Source: Celeribacter arenosi (GTDB lineage: Bacteria > Pseudomonadota > Alphaproteobacteria > Rhodobacterales > Rhodobacteraceae). From it: 64,000 nucleotides of DNA. The position numbers were made by a program, and so were the translations under genes. The stretch is taken from NCBI RefSeq assembly GCF_039539485.1, contig NZ_BAABDF010000007.1, forward strand, positions 124,001 through 188,000. The letters run 5' to 3'. Positions 25,776-34,574 of this stretch are shown one piece after another (position 1 is the stretch's first letter; every line of letters begins with the position of its first letter). Under the pieces are notes generated by a model that saw nothing but the letters and a program-made list of their open reading frames with translations, was not told the origin of the DNA and ran no database searches.

Positions 25776-26603
25776 TCAGGTGATCCTTTCGATGCTTGCA
25801 GCGATCTCATCGGGTTCAAAGACGCGCTTCCAGTCATCGCGCATCAGAACAGGCTTTCCGAACTCGATTGCCTTGTTGCAAGCGTCTGAAAAGACCCCGT
25901 CGATCTCTTTGAAAATTACCGCCCCGAGGATGTTCATATGGCCCAAAAGAAAGTCGCGGGCAGCCTCTTTTGGAACGCCGCGCGCGACGACTTCGTCCAT
26001 CGCTTCTCTCATCACATCGAGCAGGGATGCGCAGACCGTTTCCGACAGGCCGGGTTCAAGAAGCGCCATCTGTTCAACCGTGACACGATGTGACCGCGCG
26101 ACGGGTGCGAAAATGGTTTTACCGACTCTCTCTCCGAGATCGTAATCGCTCGCAGGGCCCTGCATAAGTGCGTTTACAATGCCTTGCTGGGCTGCAACCC
26201 CGCCGAAATAGTCTTTTCGGCCTTCCATCGTTTCTTCGTCATTGTAGATTGGTGGGTGACAAGGATGGCTGACAAAATAGGTCACATCATCGCGTTTGGG
26301 CAGATGCCCCGCAAAGGGCGCAGCGGCATCCAGACACACGATCATCGCGCCCGATGGAACCTTATCAATGATCGACGCAGCGACCTGTTTGATTGCCGTA
26401 TCCGGCACTGCGAGAACCACAACATCAACGTCTTTCAGGGCGACATCAGGGTCATGGCAGTCAAACCCGAGCTCTTCCTTCAACCTCGCCCGACCTTGGG
26501 GAGAAACCTCGACATGAAAAGTCTCAAATTCCGACGTAGCGAGGTTTTTGGACAACCGAACGCCCATTTTCCCACCCGCACCAAACAACGCTAGTTTTGT
26601 CAC
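25776..26603 (-). CDS. apnO: probable D-apionate oxidoisomerase ApnO
   Basis: 275 residues starting at GTG 26603 with GGAGG six bases upstream (MTKLALFGAGGKMGVRLSKN). The N-terminal Rossmann fold (GAGGKMG) and VVVLAVPDTA, then a helical C-terminal domain, place it in the phosphogluconate-dehydrogenase-like (DUF1932-related) group that includes ApnO. ApnO oxidises and isomerises D-apionate to 3-oxo-isoapionate with NAD. Motifs HPCHPPIYND and GPASDYDLGERV are notable conserved-looking parts. Divergent from oiaK with a shared operator-like site, and 84 bases before gntR on the same strand. Confidence 0.75.
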   Translation of the reverse strand: MTKLALFGAGGKMGVRLSKNLATSEFETFHVEVSPQGRARLKEELGFDCHDPDVALKDVDVVVLAVPDTAIKQVAASIIDKVPSGAMIVCLDAAAPFAGHLPKRDDVTYFVSHPCHPPIYNDEETMEGRKDYFGGVAAQQGIVNALMQGPASDYDLGERVGKTIFAPVARSHRVTVEQMALLEPGLSETVCASLLDVMREAMDEVVARGVPKEAARDFLLGHMNILGAVIFKEIDGVFSDACNKAIEFGKPVLMRDDWKRVFEPDEIAASIERIT

Positions 26604-26648
26604 ACGACACCTCCAATTGCATGTCAATCTGCCGCTCATATATCGAAA

Positions 26649-26695
26649 TTGACAACTGGTATAATAAGTTACTAAGTATGCCAGAGTGTCAAGGG
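26649..26695. promoter_or_regulatory. divergent apnO/oiaK promoter region with GntR operator-like site B (26649-26668)
   Basis: TTGACAACTGGTATAATAAG is the best-formed copy of the shared site. Its TTGACA can act as a -35 towards oiaK (TAAGTA 18 bases further), and TTGACA on the minus strand (26690-26695) with AT-rich TTATTA some 19 bases on can serve apnO. One bound regulator would cover both promoters. Confidence 0.6.
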
Positions 26696-26731
26696 GCCGA
26701 TTTGCGGTTGTCCCCCTAAAAGGAACTGAAG

Positions 26732-28072
26732 ATGAATTCTCTCCCCGACGGACTTCTTGTTGCGTGGTATGGCGATGATTTCACCGGTGCCGCCGCTGTT
26801 ATGGAGGTGCTCAGTTTCTCGGGAATTCCCGCAATGCTGTTTCTGGATGTGCCCACTGAGGCGCAGCTCGCACAGTATCCGGATTTGCGCGCGGTAGGTG
26901 TTGCATCAACTGCGCGCGCGAGTTCACCCGACGAAATGGACGACGCCCTGACACCCGCTTTCGCCGCGCTTCTTTCGCTGGACCCGGCACTTCTCCATTA
27001 CAAAGTTTGCTCGACACTGGATTCTTCGCCCGTCATTGGATCAATCGGGCGCGCGATCGAAATTGGCGCTGATTTAACAGACCCACAGATCGTTCCGGTC
27101 CTAATCGCAGCGCCACAGATGCAGAGATTTCAGGTCTTTGGCCATTTGTTTGCGGGGCTTGGCGATCAGGTTTACCGCCTTGACCGCCACCCTGTCATGG
27201 CACGCCATCCCGTCACGCCAATGGCGGAGTCCGATGTCGCGCGCCACATCGCGGCCCAGTCAGACCGGATTAACGCGACCCTGTGGACAGGCGCACCGCC
27301 ACCTTCGCGGCCCGATACCATCCAAGTGGTCACTCTCGATAGCCAAGATGCCCGTACCGAAACCGGTGCAGGGCGCATGATATGGGAAGGCCACGCGGAG
27401 AACAGATTTGTTGTCGGCTCTCAGGGAGTTGAATACGCGCTGGTGCGCCATTGGGTCGAAACGGGGGCGTTGGAGCAGGTTGACCCCCCCAAGGGCGCGG
27501 GACGTGCGAATGGGATGGTTGTCGTGTCAGGGTCGGTGTCTCCAACAACTGCCGGGCAAATCTCGTGGTCACGCGCGAACGGATTTCAAACTCTCCGCTT
27601 CGACGCTACTCGGGCAGTCGCAAACGCCCGCGCATTGTCCGCGGAAGTGGACCGCATCGTACACGAAGCCCTTGCGGCGATTGCTGCGGGGCGAGACCCG
27701 TTGATATTTACCGCCGAAGGGCCCGATGACCCGGCAGTCGCAGGTCTGAATTCTGCCGTCGATGCCGCGGGCGCTGACATGGGTGCGGTGAACCGTCGGA
27801 TCGGTCAGGCCCTGGGCGAAATGCTCGATCGTATCCTGACGAAGAGTGGCATCCGCCGCGCTGTCATTTCAGGTGGGGATACGTCAGGCTACGCCACGAA
27901 ACAGTTGGGCATTTTTGCACTTTCGGCGCTGGCCCCGACAATACCGGGCGCGTCACTGTGCAAGGCGCACGCGGACGGGCCAATGGATGGTTTGGAACTC
28001 GCGTTGAAAGGTGGCCAGATGGGAAGCCCCGATTATTTCGGGTGGATACGTGACGGAGGAGGACACCGATGA
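26732..28072 (+). CDS. oiaK: DUF1537-family kinase, probable 3-oxo-isoapionate kinase
   Basis: 446 residues. DUF1537 four-carbon-acid-sugar-kinase features are clear: WYGDDFTGAAAVMEVL near the start (substrate side), HYKVCSTLDSSPVIGSIGRA, and the nucleotide-binding half with VVVSGSVSPTT, VISGGDTSGYA and KGGQMGSPDYF. In the apiose pathway OiaK makes 3-oxo-isoapionate 4-phosphate from ATP. It overlaps the RuBisCO-like gene by 4 bases, which fixes its role next to the enzyme using that product. AAAGGAA precedes ATG 26732. Confidence 0.8.
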   Translation: MNSLPDGLLVAWYGDDFTGAAAVMEVLSFSGIPAMLFLDVPTEAQLAQYPDLRAVGVASTARASSPDEMDDALTPAFAALLSLDPALLHYKVCSTLDSSPVIGSIGRAIEIGADLTDPQIVPVLIAAPQMQRFQVFGHLFAGLGDQVYRLDRHPVMARHPVTPMAESDVARHIAAQSDRINATLWTGAPPPSRPDTIQVVTLDSQDARTETGAGRMIWEGHAENRFVVGSQGVEYALVRHWVETGALEQVDPPKGAGRANGMVVVSGSVSPTTAGQISWSRANGFQTLRFDATRAVANARALSAEVDRIVHEALAAIAAGRDPLIFTAEGPDDPAVAGLNSAVDAAGADMGAVNRRIGQALGEMLDRILTKSGIRRAVISGGDTSGYATKQLGIFALSALAPTIPGASLCKAHADGPMDGLELALKGGQMGSPDYFGWIRDGGGHR

Positions 28073-29343
28073 CCCGCATTACGGCAACCTATGACATCGA
28101 AACCCCTTCGGGACTTGCCCACGCGGCCGCCGTATTGGCAGGTGAACAGTCAACCGGCACATTCGTCCGGCTCGCAAGCGAAACTGATGAACTGCGAGAT
28201 CGCTCCGGCGCCCGTGTCGAAAACATCACGCAGACCGCAACCGCAAAAACACCCTCATTGCCCAGTCGCAAGACAGGCGACACATACGAACGCGGCCTAG
28301 TCACTGTCAGTTGGCCCATGGGCAATTTCGGGACATCCCTTCCAACTTTGATGTCGACGCTTGCAGGCAACCTGTTTGAACTGGCCGAGCTTTCCGCCAT
28401 CCGACTGGTTGACGTCGATTTACCCGAGCAGTTCGCCCATGATCATCCCGGCCCGCAATTTGGGGTTGAGGGAACGCGCGCATTTATGGGCGGACACAAA
28501 GGGCCATTGATTGGCACGATCATCAAGCCAAGCATCGGTTTCACACCTGACGAAACCGCCGACCTCGTAAAGACACTCGTGACCGCGGGCATTGATTTTA
28601 TCAAGGACGATGAACTACAGGCCAATGGCCCTGACTGCCCGTTTGAGGACCGGCTGAACGCGGTTATGCGGGTCATAAATGACCATGCGGAACGCACCGG
28701 GAAACGGGTCCTTTATGCGGTAAACATTACCGACGAAATCGACCAGATGTGGCGCAATCTCGACGCAATGGATCGCGTCGGCGCAACCTGCGCCATGGTC
28801 TGCGTGAATTCCGTCGGCTTGACCGGTCTGCGCGCCGTCCGTAGTCGAAGCAAGGCCTTGATCCACGGGCACCGCGCAGGGTGGGGGCTGTTTTCACGCT
28901 CGCCTGACATTGGCGTCGACTTCGGGGTCATGCAAAAACTCTGGCGTTTGGCCGGTGTCGATCACCTGCATGTAAACGGCCTCGCGAACAAATTTACCGA
29001 AAGCGATGATGTGGTTGCCCGCGCGGCCAGATCCGTCCAACAACCCATCTCCAAACATGGTGGTCCGGCCCATACCGCCATGCCCGTTTATTCGTCCGGT
29101 CAAACCATCTGGCAAGTCGATCCCGCACGACAATTGCTAGGAAACGACGACTTCATCTATTGCGCCGGTGGTGGGATCATGAGCCACCCAAGCGGCGTGG
29201 CAGACGGGGTAAATAGCCTGAGGGCCGCCGCCGAAGCCGCGCGCCTGGACATCCCTCTCGAAGAATTCGCCACGCCCAATTCGCCGCTGCGAAAAGCCAT
29301 CGAGACCTTCAAAAAGCCAAACATAACTCTTTCTGATTTCTAA
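28069..29343 (+). CDS. RuBisCO-like protein acting on 3-oxo-isoapionate 4-phosphate (OiaT or OiaX type)
   Basis: 424 residues with the large-subunit RuBisCO fold: N-terminal alpha/beta domain, then the barrel with GTIIKPSIGFTPDETADLV, the carbamylation-site-type motif DFIKDDEL (Lys179, Asp181, Glu182), GLRAVRSRSKALIHGHRAGW, HLHVNGLANKF and CAGGGIMSHPSGVADG (phosphate loop). Size and placement after a DUF1537 kinase fit the apiose-pathway enzymes: OiaT (transcarboxylase/hydrolase giving 3-phosphoglycerate and glycolate) or OiaX (decarboxylase). Sequence alone does not tell me which, so no symbol is given. It is the last gene of the cluster; no clear terminator follows. Confidence 0.8.
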   Translation: MTRITATYDIETPSGLAHAAAVLAGEQSTGTFVRLASETDELRDRSGARVENITQTATAKTPSLPSRKTGDTYERGLVTVSWPMGNFGTSLPTLMSTLAGNLFELAELSAIRLVDVDLPEQFAHDHPGPQFGVEGTRAFMGGHKGPLIGTIIKPSIGFTPDETADLVKTLVTAGIDFIKDDELQANGPDCPFEDRLNAVMRVINDHAERTGKRVLYAVNITDEIDQMWRNLDAMDRVGATCAMVCVNSVGLTGLRAVRSRSKALIHGHRAGWGLFSRSPDIGVDFGVMQKLWRLAGVDHLHVNGLANKFTESDDVVARAARSVQQPISKHGGPAHTAMPVYSSGQTIWQVDPARQLLGNDDFIYCAGGGIMSHPSGVADGVNSLRAAAEAARLDIPLEEFATPNSPLRKAIETFKKPNITLSDF

Positions 29344-29508
29344 GCCGTAGCCAGATGCGCGTGACACGCGGACGCTACCGGCCCTTGCGCGCAGAGGCAG
29401 CGAGGTCCTGCTTCGCGAGCCGAGCGAGATGCATGAACGAGGTGCAAATGGGGGGTCTATTCCCGAAACGCGCATCGCGTCTCAATCACATCAATGAGTT
29501 TTGAAAGT

Positions 29509-29583
29509 TGGCTGGGATGGTAGGATTCGAACCTACGGTACACTGTACCAAAAACAGTTGCCTTACCACTTGGCTACATCCCA
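29509..29583 (-). tRNA. tRNA-Gln (anticodon TTG)
   Basis: A 75-base cloverleaf including an encoded CCA end: acceptor stem TGGGAT/ATCCCA, T-loop GGTTCGAATCC, and anticodon stem ACTGT/ACAGT with loop TTTTGGT, giving anticodon TTG for glutamine CAA. No sign of an integrated element at its 3' end. Confidence 0.95.
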
Positions 29584-29718
29584 ACGTGACGCGCTATTTA
29601 GTCTGCCAACGGCTGCGGCGCAACCCCTTTTTGGGTGAAATTGGACGCGCCGCCGTGGTTTACGTGCGACGCGTCCGAACGGGCCCCGAGGGACACAGAA
29701 GGACCCGCTATTAAATGG

Positions 29719-30279
29719 CTATTGGCCGAAGTCAGCGGATGTGATGACACGGTCTTTGTTGCGATCGCGACCTGCCATCCACATGTCACTTCCCTTCATG
29801 AATTCGGCGCGCGAAAGCAGGCCGTCACCATTGGTGTCGAGAATTGCATGGTCATAAGGACCCAGCCTTGCTGACAGCATTGCTGATTGGGCCTCTTGGC
29901 GGTTCAGGCCGCCACCACGGCTCGCTAGGGCGCCGCCTTGCCCCGGAGGGGTCTGACCATTGCCGAGGCCCTGTCCGGCCGCATTTCCGGCCTTTTGGCC
30001 GCCCTGCCGGTTTCCCATACCGGGACGATCCTGAGCGTCGCGCGACATTTTCGCGGTTTCGTCGAGCCAACCCATTTCTTCTGTGTCGAGCGCGCCGTTT
30101 TCATCGCCATCAAAGGCGTAAAACATATCCGCGCGGCGCACATCCACCTCTGCGCGCGTCACAACGCCGTCTTCGTTGACATCCCAGTTCAGCAGGAAAT
30201 TTTCACCGGGCGTGAAAACCTGAGCCGTTGCAGCGAGGGGAATTAGGCTTGTCAGGGCGATTGCGATACCGGCTCTCAT
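29719..30279 (-). CDS. secreted EF-hand calcium-binding protein
   Basis: 186 residues with a Sec signal (MRAGIAIALTSLIPLAATAQ). Four EF-hand-type loops are visible, in two pairs: starting at Asp33 (DVNEDGVVTRAE), Asp57 (DGDENGALDTEE), Asp148 (DTNGDGLLSRAE) and Asp172 (DRNKDRVITSAD). The pairs are linked by a Gly/Gln/Asn-rich, low-complexity stretch (about 85-128). The loop at 172 has Arg at position 6, where Gly is expected, so it may bind weakly. Role in periplasm unknown; it stands alone behind phosphomannomutase, with its own start context. Confidence 0.8.
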   Translation of the reverse strand: MRAGIAIALTSLIPLAATAQVFTPGENFLLNWDVNEDGVVTRAEVDVRRADMFYAFDGDENGALDTEEMGWLDETAKMSRDAQDRPGMGNRQGGQKAGNAAGQGLGNGQTPPGQGGALASRGGGLNRQEAQSAMLSARLGPYDHAILDTNGDGLLSRAEFMKGSDMWMAGRDRNKDRVITSADFGQ

Positions 30280-30345
30280 GGCGAGTCCTCCAATTCGTAT
30301 CAGCGATACTCATTGAACGGATGGCTTGCCCGATTCCGTCGAAAG

Positions 30346-30371
30346 AAAAACGCCCGCCGGTTGGGCGGGCG
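30346..30371 (-). terminator. intrinsic terminator after the phosphomannomutase gene
   Basis: On the minus strand CGCCCGCC and GGCGGGCG pair round a 5-base loop and are followed by TTTTT (30346-30350). It lies 27 bases past the stop codon of the mutase gene. Confidence 0.85.
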
Positions 30372-30397
30372 CTTGGTGAGTTTCAATAACGACAGGA

Positions 30398-31897
30398 TCA
30401 GATTTTCTGATCGTACTCCCCGATGGCCGGTTCGGTTTGAATGACAGCGTCGAGTTCCGCAAAGATCTGGCGCATTTGCGCGTCGCTTTCGGAGCTTTCG
30501 CACACCACAACGAGGTTGGGTGTGTTCGACGATGCACGCACGAGACCCCATGAGCCGTTTTCAAGGATCAGACGCACACCGTTGACCGTCACCACCTCTT
30601 TGATCTTTTGACCGGCGAGTGTTTCCCCTGCGTCGGCCATCGCCACGAGTTTGGCCACGATGCGATCCAGAACGTCATATTTTTCGAGGTCCGAGCAGTA
30701 GGGCGACATGGTCGGGGTCGAATAGGTGACAGGCAAAGCTTTTCGCAGGTCCGACATTTTCATATCCGGATTGCGATCCATCAGTTTGCAGATTTCAACC
30801 GCGACCCGCATCCCGTCGTCATACCCGCGCCCGATGTCCCCGGCGAGGAAGTAGTGGCCCGATTTCTCGAAACCCGCCAAAGCACCCAGTTCATGCACGC
30901 GGCGTTTCATGTGGCTGTGTCCGGTCTTCCAGTAATCCGCCTTTGCGCCGCCCGCGATCAGGTCGGGATCAGAGGCGAAGAGGCCGGTGGATTTCACATC
31001 GGCCACAAAGGTCGCACCGGGGTATAGTTTGATCAGATCGCGCGCCATGATCACGCCAACCTTGTCGGCAAAGATCTCTTCGCCCTCGTCATCCACTACG
31101 CCGCAGCGGTCACCGTCCCCGTCAAATCCGAGCGCGAAGTCCGCGCCGGAGGCTTTTACGCTGTCGGACATGTCATGGAGCATTTCCATAGCTTCGGGGT
31201 TCGGGTTGTAATGCGGGAAGGTGTAGTCGAGCGTGTTGTGGCTCTCGACAACTTCGACGCCAAGGCGTTCGAACAGGGCAGGGCCATATGCCGCCGCTGT
31301 GCCATTGCCCGTCGCGCACACCACTTTCAGTTTGCGGCTCATTTTAAAGTCGCCGACGAGGTCATCCATATAGGCGTCCCACACACCGTCGATGACTTCA
31401 TACGATCCGCCATCAGACGGCTCGCTTTTGCCGTTCAGCACGATGTCTTTGAGTTCTGCCATCTCGTCCGGCCCGTGAGTCAGCGGCATTTCGAACCCCA
31501 TCTTCACACCCGTCCACCCATTCGGATTGTGCGACGCAGTTACCATCGCAACTGCGGGGGTATCGAGATGGAAGGCAGAGAAATAGCACATCGGCGTAAT
31601 GCAGGGTCCGATGTCTTTGACTTTGATGCCCGCCTGCATAAGCCCGACGATCAGCGCGTTTTTGATTGTCAGCGAATAGTCGCGATAATCATTACCCACG
31701 GCGATTTCGGGGGTCAGGCCGCGCTTTTTCATCTGCGTGCCTATGCCCAACCCGAGAGCAGTCATCCCCGGCAGGTTGATTTCATCGGGGTATTTCCAAC
31801 GCGCGTCATACTCACGGAAACCCGTCGGGGTAATCATGGGGTCACGCAAAAACTCCCACGTGTTTGGCGTCGAAGTCGGGGCGGGAATTTTGCTCAT
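30398..31897 (-). CDS. phosphomannomutase / phosphoglucomutase
   Basis: 499 residues of the alpha-D-phosphohexomutase family. The phosphoserine loop is TASHNPNGW with Ser122, the metal loop is FDGDGDRCG (Asp259, 261, 263), the sugar-binding loop is GFEKSGHYF and the phosphate-binding region is RASSNTPNL. It interconverts mannose (or glucose) 6- and 1-phosphate and so feeds nucleotide-sugar synthesis. Capsule-export genes follow upstream on the same strand, so it probably supplies surface polysaccharide. The ATG at 31897 gives MSKIPAPTST. Terminator follows. Confidence 0.88.
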   Translation of the reverse strand: MSKIPAPTSTPNTWEFLRDPMITPTGFREYDARWKYPDEINLPGMTALGLGIGTQMKKRGLTPEIAVGNDYRDYSLTIKNALIVGLMQAGIKVKDIGPCITPMCYFSAFHLDTPAVAMVTASHNPNGWTGVKMGFEMPLTHGPDEMAELKDIVLNGKSEPSDGGSYEVIDGVWDAYMDDLVGDFKMSRKLKVVCATGNGTAAAYGPALFERLGVEVVESHNTLDYTFPHYNPNPEAMEMLHDMSDSVKASGADFALGFDGDGDRCGVVDDEGEEIFADKVGVIMARDLIKLYPGATFVADVKSTGLFASDPDLIAGGAKADYWKTGHSHMKRRVHELGALAGFEKSGHYFLAGDIGRGYDDGMRVAVEICKLMDRNPDMKMSDLRKALPVTYSTPTMSPYCSDLEKYDVLDRIVAKLVAMADAGETLAGQKIKEVVTVNGVRLILENGSWGLVRASSNTPNLVVVCESSESDAQMRQIFAELDAVIQTEPAIGEYDQKI

Positions 31898-32044
31898 TTC
31901 AATCGGTTCCGTTTCTTTACGACGCTTTTCGGCGTCACTCGTTGTTCAACTTGGCAAAAATCTGATTGGTTTCCAAGCGTAGGTCCGTGGGCAGTGAATA
32001 ATCACCGCCATGTGGGCGCAGCCGGTATTTCGTGCATTCCACCG

Positions 32045-33790
32045 TCAGCCTGACACCTGTTCGCGTAGAACCGCGGCAGTCAGGGATGCCATCAGATAGA
32101 TGCCGGAGAAGATCAGCATCGCTAGGAGCGTGTTCTCGAACTTGCGCGGATACGTCGGTTCATCAGGTGCAATCGGGCGAGAGGTGAGGGAGAGGTAACG
32201 CACCTGTCGGCTGGCCTCGACGCGCGCAGTTTCCAATGCCTGAACGGCTTGGCTCACGAGCGCTTGGCGGGTCTGCAATTCGACCTCTGTCATGCGCAAT
32301 TCAGCCGAAATACGTGCCAGCGAACCGGATGTGCCTTGCTCTTGGGTCAGTTGTGAACGCAGATCGGCAATGATTGCCTCCAGCCTGCGAATATCGCCGC
32401 GCACGCCATCGACGCGGGCCTGGTTGGGTCGGGTGTTGTCGAGCAACTGTTGTAGCTGAAGTTTCTTTTCCTGCAGCTGCGTTTCGAAGTTCCCGATCTG
32501 TCCCATGACCGCAGAGGTTTCGGCGTCTGGCGAGATGATGCCAAGCTGCTCCTGAAGCGCGACGACGCGTTCCTGCGCATCGAGCATTTTGCGCTCGGCT
32601 TCCTCGAGGCTTTGACGCGCACCCTTTTCGCCGTCTTCACGCAAACGCTCGGTGGATTGGTCGATGCGTTCTTCGGCGTATTGGATCAGCGCTTCGCTAT
32701 AGCGCTGGGAGGTCTCCGGATCGGCCGCAACGACCTCCATCCGCAACAGACCCTCGGTGGGGTCGTAGCCGATGGTGACGTGCTTGCCGTATACCTTATA
32801 GGCCTGCTCGTTGGACGGGTTCTCTGGCAGACGTTGGATCGGGTCGATGGCTTCAGAAGAAAAATGTTCCTTGAACCCGACATCCGCATCCAGACGCAGC
32901 ATCGCGTCGCGGCTCTCCAGATAGTCCTGAACCGAAATCGAATCCTGCGCGCCCGACAATGGGCCGCCCGACAACAGCCCGCCCAATCCACCGCTGGCGG
33001 AAGGGGCCTCGGACTGCTGAATGACAAAGGCAGAACTCGTCGCGTACAGCGGGGTCGCGACTTTGTAGAAATAGTAACCGGCGATTAGGGTCGGAATGCC
33101 GACAAAAACGGCAAGCCGCGCCACCAGTAGCAGCATCTTGCGGCGGCGTCGGCGGGCGATGTCTTGTTGGATACGGGATATCTCGTCGTCGCGTGTCAGG
33201 CGATCAAGCATGGCTTTGGATGGCATTGCCCCGCCACCCATTTCGGCCGGCAGGTTGGAATTGCCATCGGTAGTGGTGAGTTCGCGCGACTCGCTGGCCT
33301 CAGTAGAAACCAGTTCGAGCATGGCGTTGCGTTGAAACGGGTCGATGCCTTTTTGGCGCAGGAGAAGAACCGCCTCGAAATCGGATGTTGTCTCGATCCC
33401 GTGTTTTTGCGCGACGCGCCGTGCCATGCGTAGCTGCCGTCCTGTCAGGCCCTCGCGGCGGACCGTCTCAATGTCAGTGGAGGTTTCCGACGCGCGCTCA
33501 GGTTTTGCAGGTGTTGCGGGCGTATCGTCCGTCTCACTTTTACCCCCGGGCGTGCCCAAAGTCGCAGCGGCAGCGCCACGGCGCCTTGTTGGACGTTTTG
33601 TTGCGGGATCGGATGGCGTGTCCGCTGCCGCTGAGCCAGGATAGGCCTCGTCACCGAAACCGTCATCTGCGCCAGCGTTGTCAAAAAGCGCGGCGTCATC
33701 CGCGGGTGATTTCGCATCATCTGCGGTGGGCGCACCTGTGCGCTCGGCGCGGCGCAAACGGAATTTCTGAGCTTTAACCTTCGTATTCAT
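32045..33790 (-). CDS. capsule polysaccharide export protein, KpsE/Wza-partner (PCP) type
   Basis: 581 residues from ATG 33790 (MNTKVKAQKFRLRR). A disordered Ala/Asp/Thr-rich cytoplasmic N-terminus (to about 220) is followed by a basic run RRRRRKMLLL and a membrane helix (about 235-255, LAVFVGIPTLIAGYYFY), then a periplasmic domain (YATSSAFVIQQSEAPSAS), a long coiled coil (about 370-510) and a second membrane helix near the C-terminus (LLAMLIFSGIYLMASLTAAV). This is the KpsE inner-membrane adaptor layout. The N-terminal extension of about 200 residues is longer than in classic KpsE. It overlaps the KpsT-like gene by 17 bases. Confidence 0.82.
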   Translation of the reverse strand: MNTKVKAQKFRLRRAERTGAPTADDAKSPADDAALFDNAGADDGFGDEAYPGSAAADTPSDPATKRPTRRRGAAAATLGTPGGKSETDDTPATPAKPERASETSTDIETVRREGLTGRQLRMARRVAQKHGIETTSDFEAVLLLRQKGIDPFQRNAMLELVSTEASESRELTTTDGNSNLPAEMGGGAMPSKAMLDRLTRDDEISRIQQDIARRRRRKMLLLVARLAVFVGIPTLIAGYYFYKVATPLYATSSAFVIQQSEAPSASGGLGGLLSGGPLSGAQDSISVQDYLESRDAMLRLDADVGFKEHFSSEAIDPIQRLPENPSNEQAYKVYGKHVTIGYDPTEGLLRMEVVAADPETSQRYSEALIQYAEERIDQSTERLREDGEKGARQSLEEAERKMLDAQERVVALQEQLGIISPDAETSAVMGQIGNFETQLQEKKLQLQQLLDNTRPNQARVDGVRGDIRRLEAIIADLRSQLTQEQGTSGSLARISAELRMTEVELQTRQALVSQAVQALETARVEASRQVRYLSLTSRPIAPDEPTYPRKFENTLLAMLIFSGIYLMASLTAAVLREQVSG

Positions 33791-34427
33791 ACAGCGCCTT
33801 CGCCTCTTCCAGCGTATCGAACATGTGCAGTTTGCCTTTGCGTAACACGGCAGCAGAGCGACAGAACTTTTCCAACGTAGCCGCCTGATGCGACACGACG
33901 ACAATGGTGGCCTTCTCCAGCCGCTCGCGCAGGATCGCGCCAGCTCTGCGATTGAATTCCACATCGGCAGTTGAGGGCATGCCCTCGTCAATTAGATAGA
34001 TATCGAAATCGAGCGCGAGCAACAATGCAAACGAAAGTCGCGCCCGCATTCCCGAAGAATAGGTGGCCACCGGCATTTCGAAATATTCTTCCAACCCGCA
34101 GAGCCAGCGACAGAACGCTTCCACATAATCGGGGTCCAGATCATAGAGCTCCGCGATAAAGCGAACGTTTTCGCGGCCTGTGTGTTTGTTGATCAGCCCG
34201 CCCATGAACCCGAGCGGGAATGACACGCGACAGTTGCGGCGGATTTCACCTTCGTCGGGTTTTTCCAGACCCGACATCATGTTGATGATCGTGGTCTTCC
34301 CCGTCCCGTTGGGTGCAAGAATGCCGAGACTATTGCCGAGTTCAACGCGAAACGACGCACGATCAAGGATCACCTTGCGCTGTTTACCGGTCCAGAAGGA
34401 CTTGCTGACGTTATCGAATTCGAGCAT
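33774..34427 (-). CDS. capsule polysaccharide ABC exporter ATP-binding protein, KpsT type
   Basis: 217 residues from ATG 34427 (MLEFDNVSKSFWTGKQRKVI), the size of KpsT. Walker A is APNGTGKTT with Lys44; the usual first Gly is Ala. The signature YSSGMRARLSFALLL and Walker B DIYLIDEGMP are KpsT traits, as is VVSHQAATLEKFC. It powers export of capsule polysaccharide across the inner membrane together with a KpsM permease, but no KpsM gene adjoins it: the upstream 212 bases have none, and nhaA follows. KpsM must be elsewhere or lost. Confidence 0.85.
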   Translation of the reverse strand: MLEFDNVSKSFWTGKQRKVILDRASFRVELGNSLGILAPNGTGKTTIINMMSGLEKPDEGEIRRNCRVSFPLGFMGGLINKHTGRENVRFIAELYDLDPDYVEAFCRWLCGLEEYFEMPVATYSSGMRARLSFALLLALDFDIYLIDEGMPSTADVEFNRRAGAILRERLEKATIVVVSHQAATLEKFCRSAAVLRKGKLHMFDTLEEAKALYEYEG

Positions 34428-34574
34428 TCGCGGTGCGCCTCGAAACTGCCTGGGGCTGCCTGACCCTGTGCCCGTTGCGGGCTTGTCGACGGGCCTCACG
34501 GCGGCCCATGATTTTGCGCCAGTATGTCGCCCGGCGCGCGCTGAATCCATAACCGAATAGCGCGCGCAGGTAAA

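Noticed and set aside
29344..29583. The tRNA-Gln 3' end as an integration site of a mobile element carrying the apiose genes.
   Set aside because: No integrase and no direct repeat of the tRNA end were seen, and the cluster does not differ in obvious composition from its neighbours.
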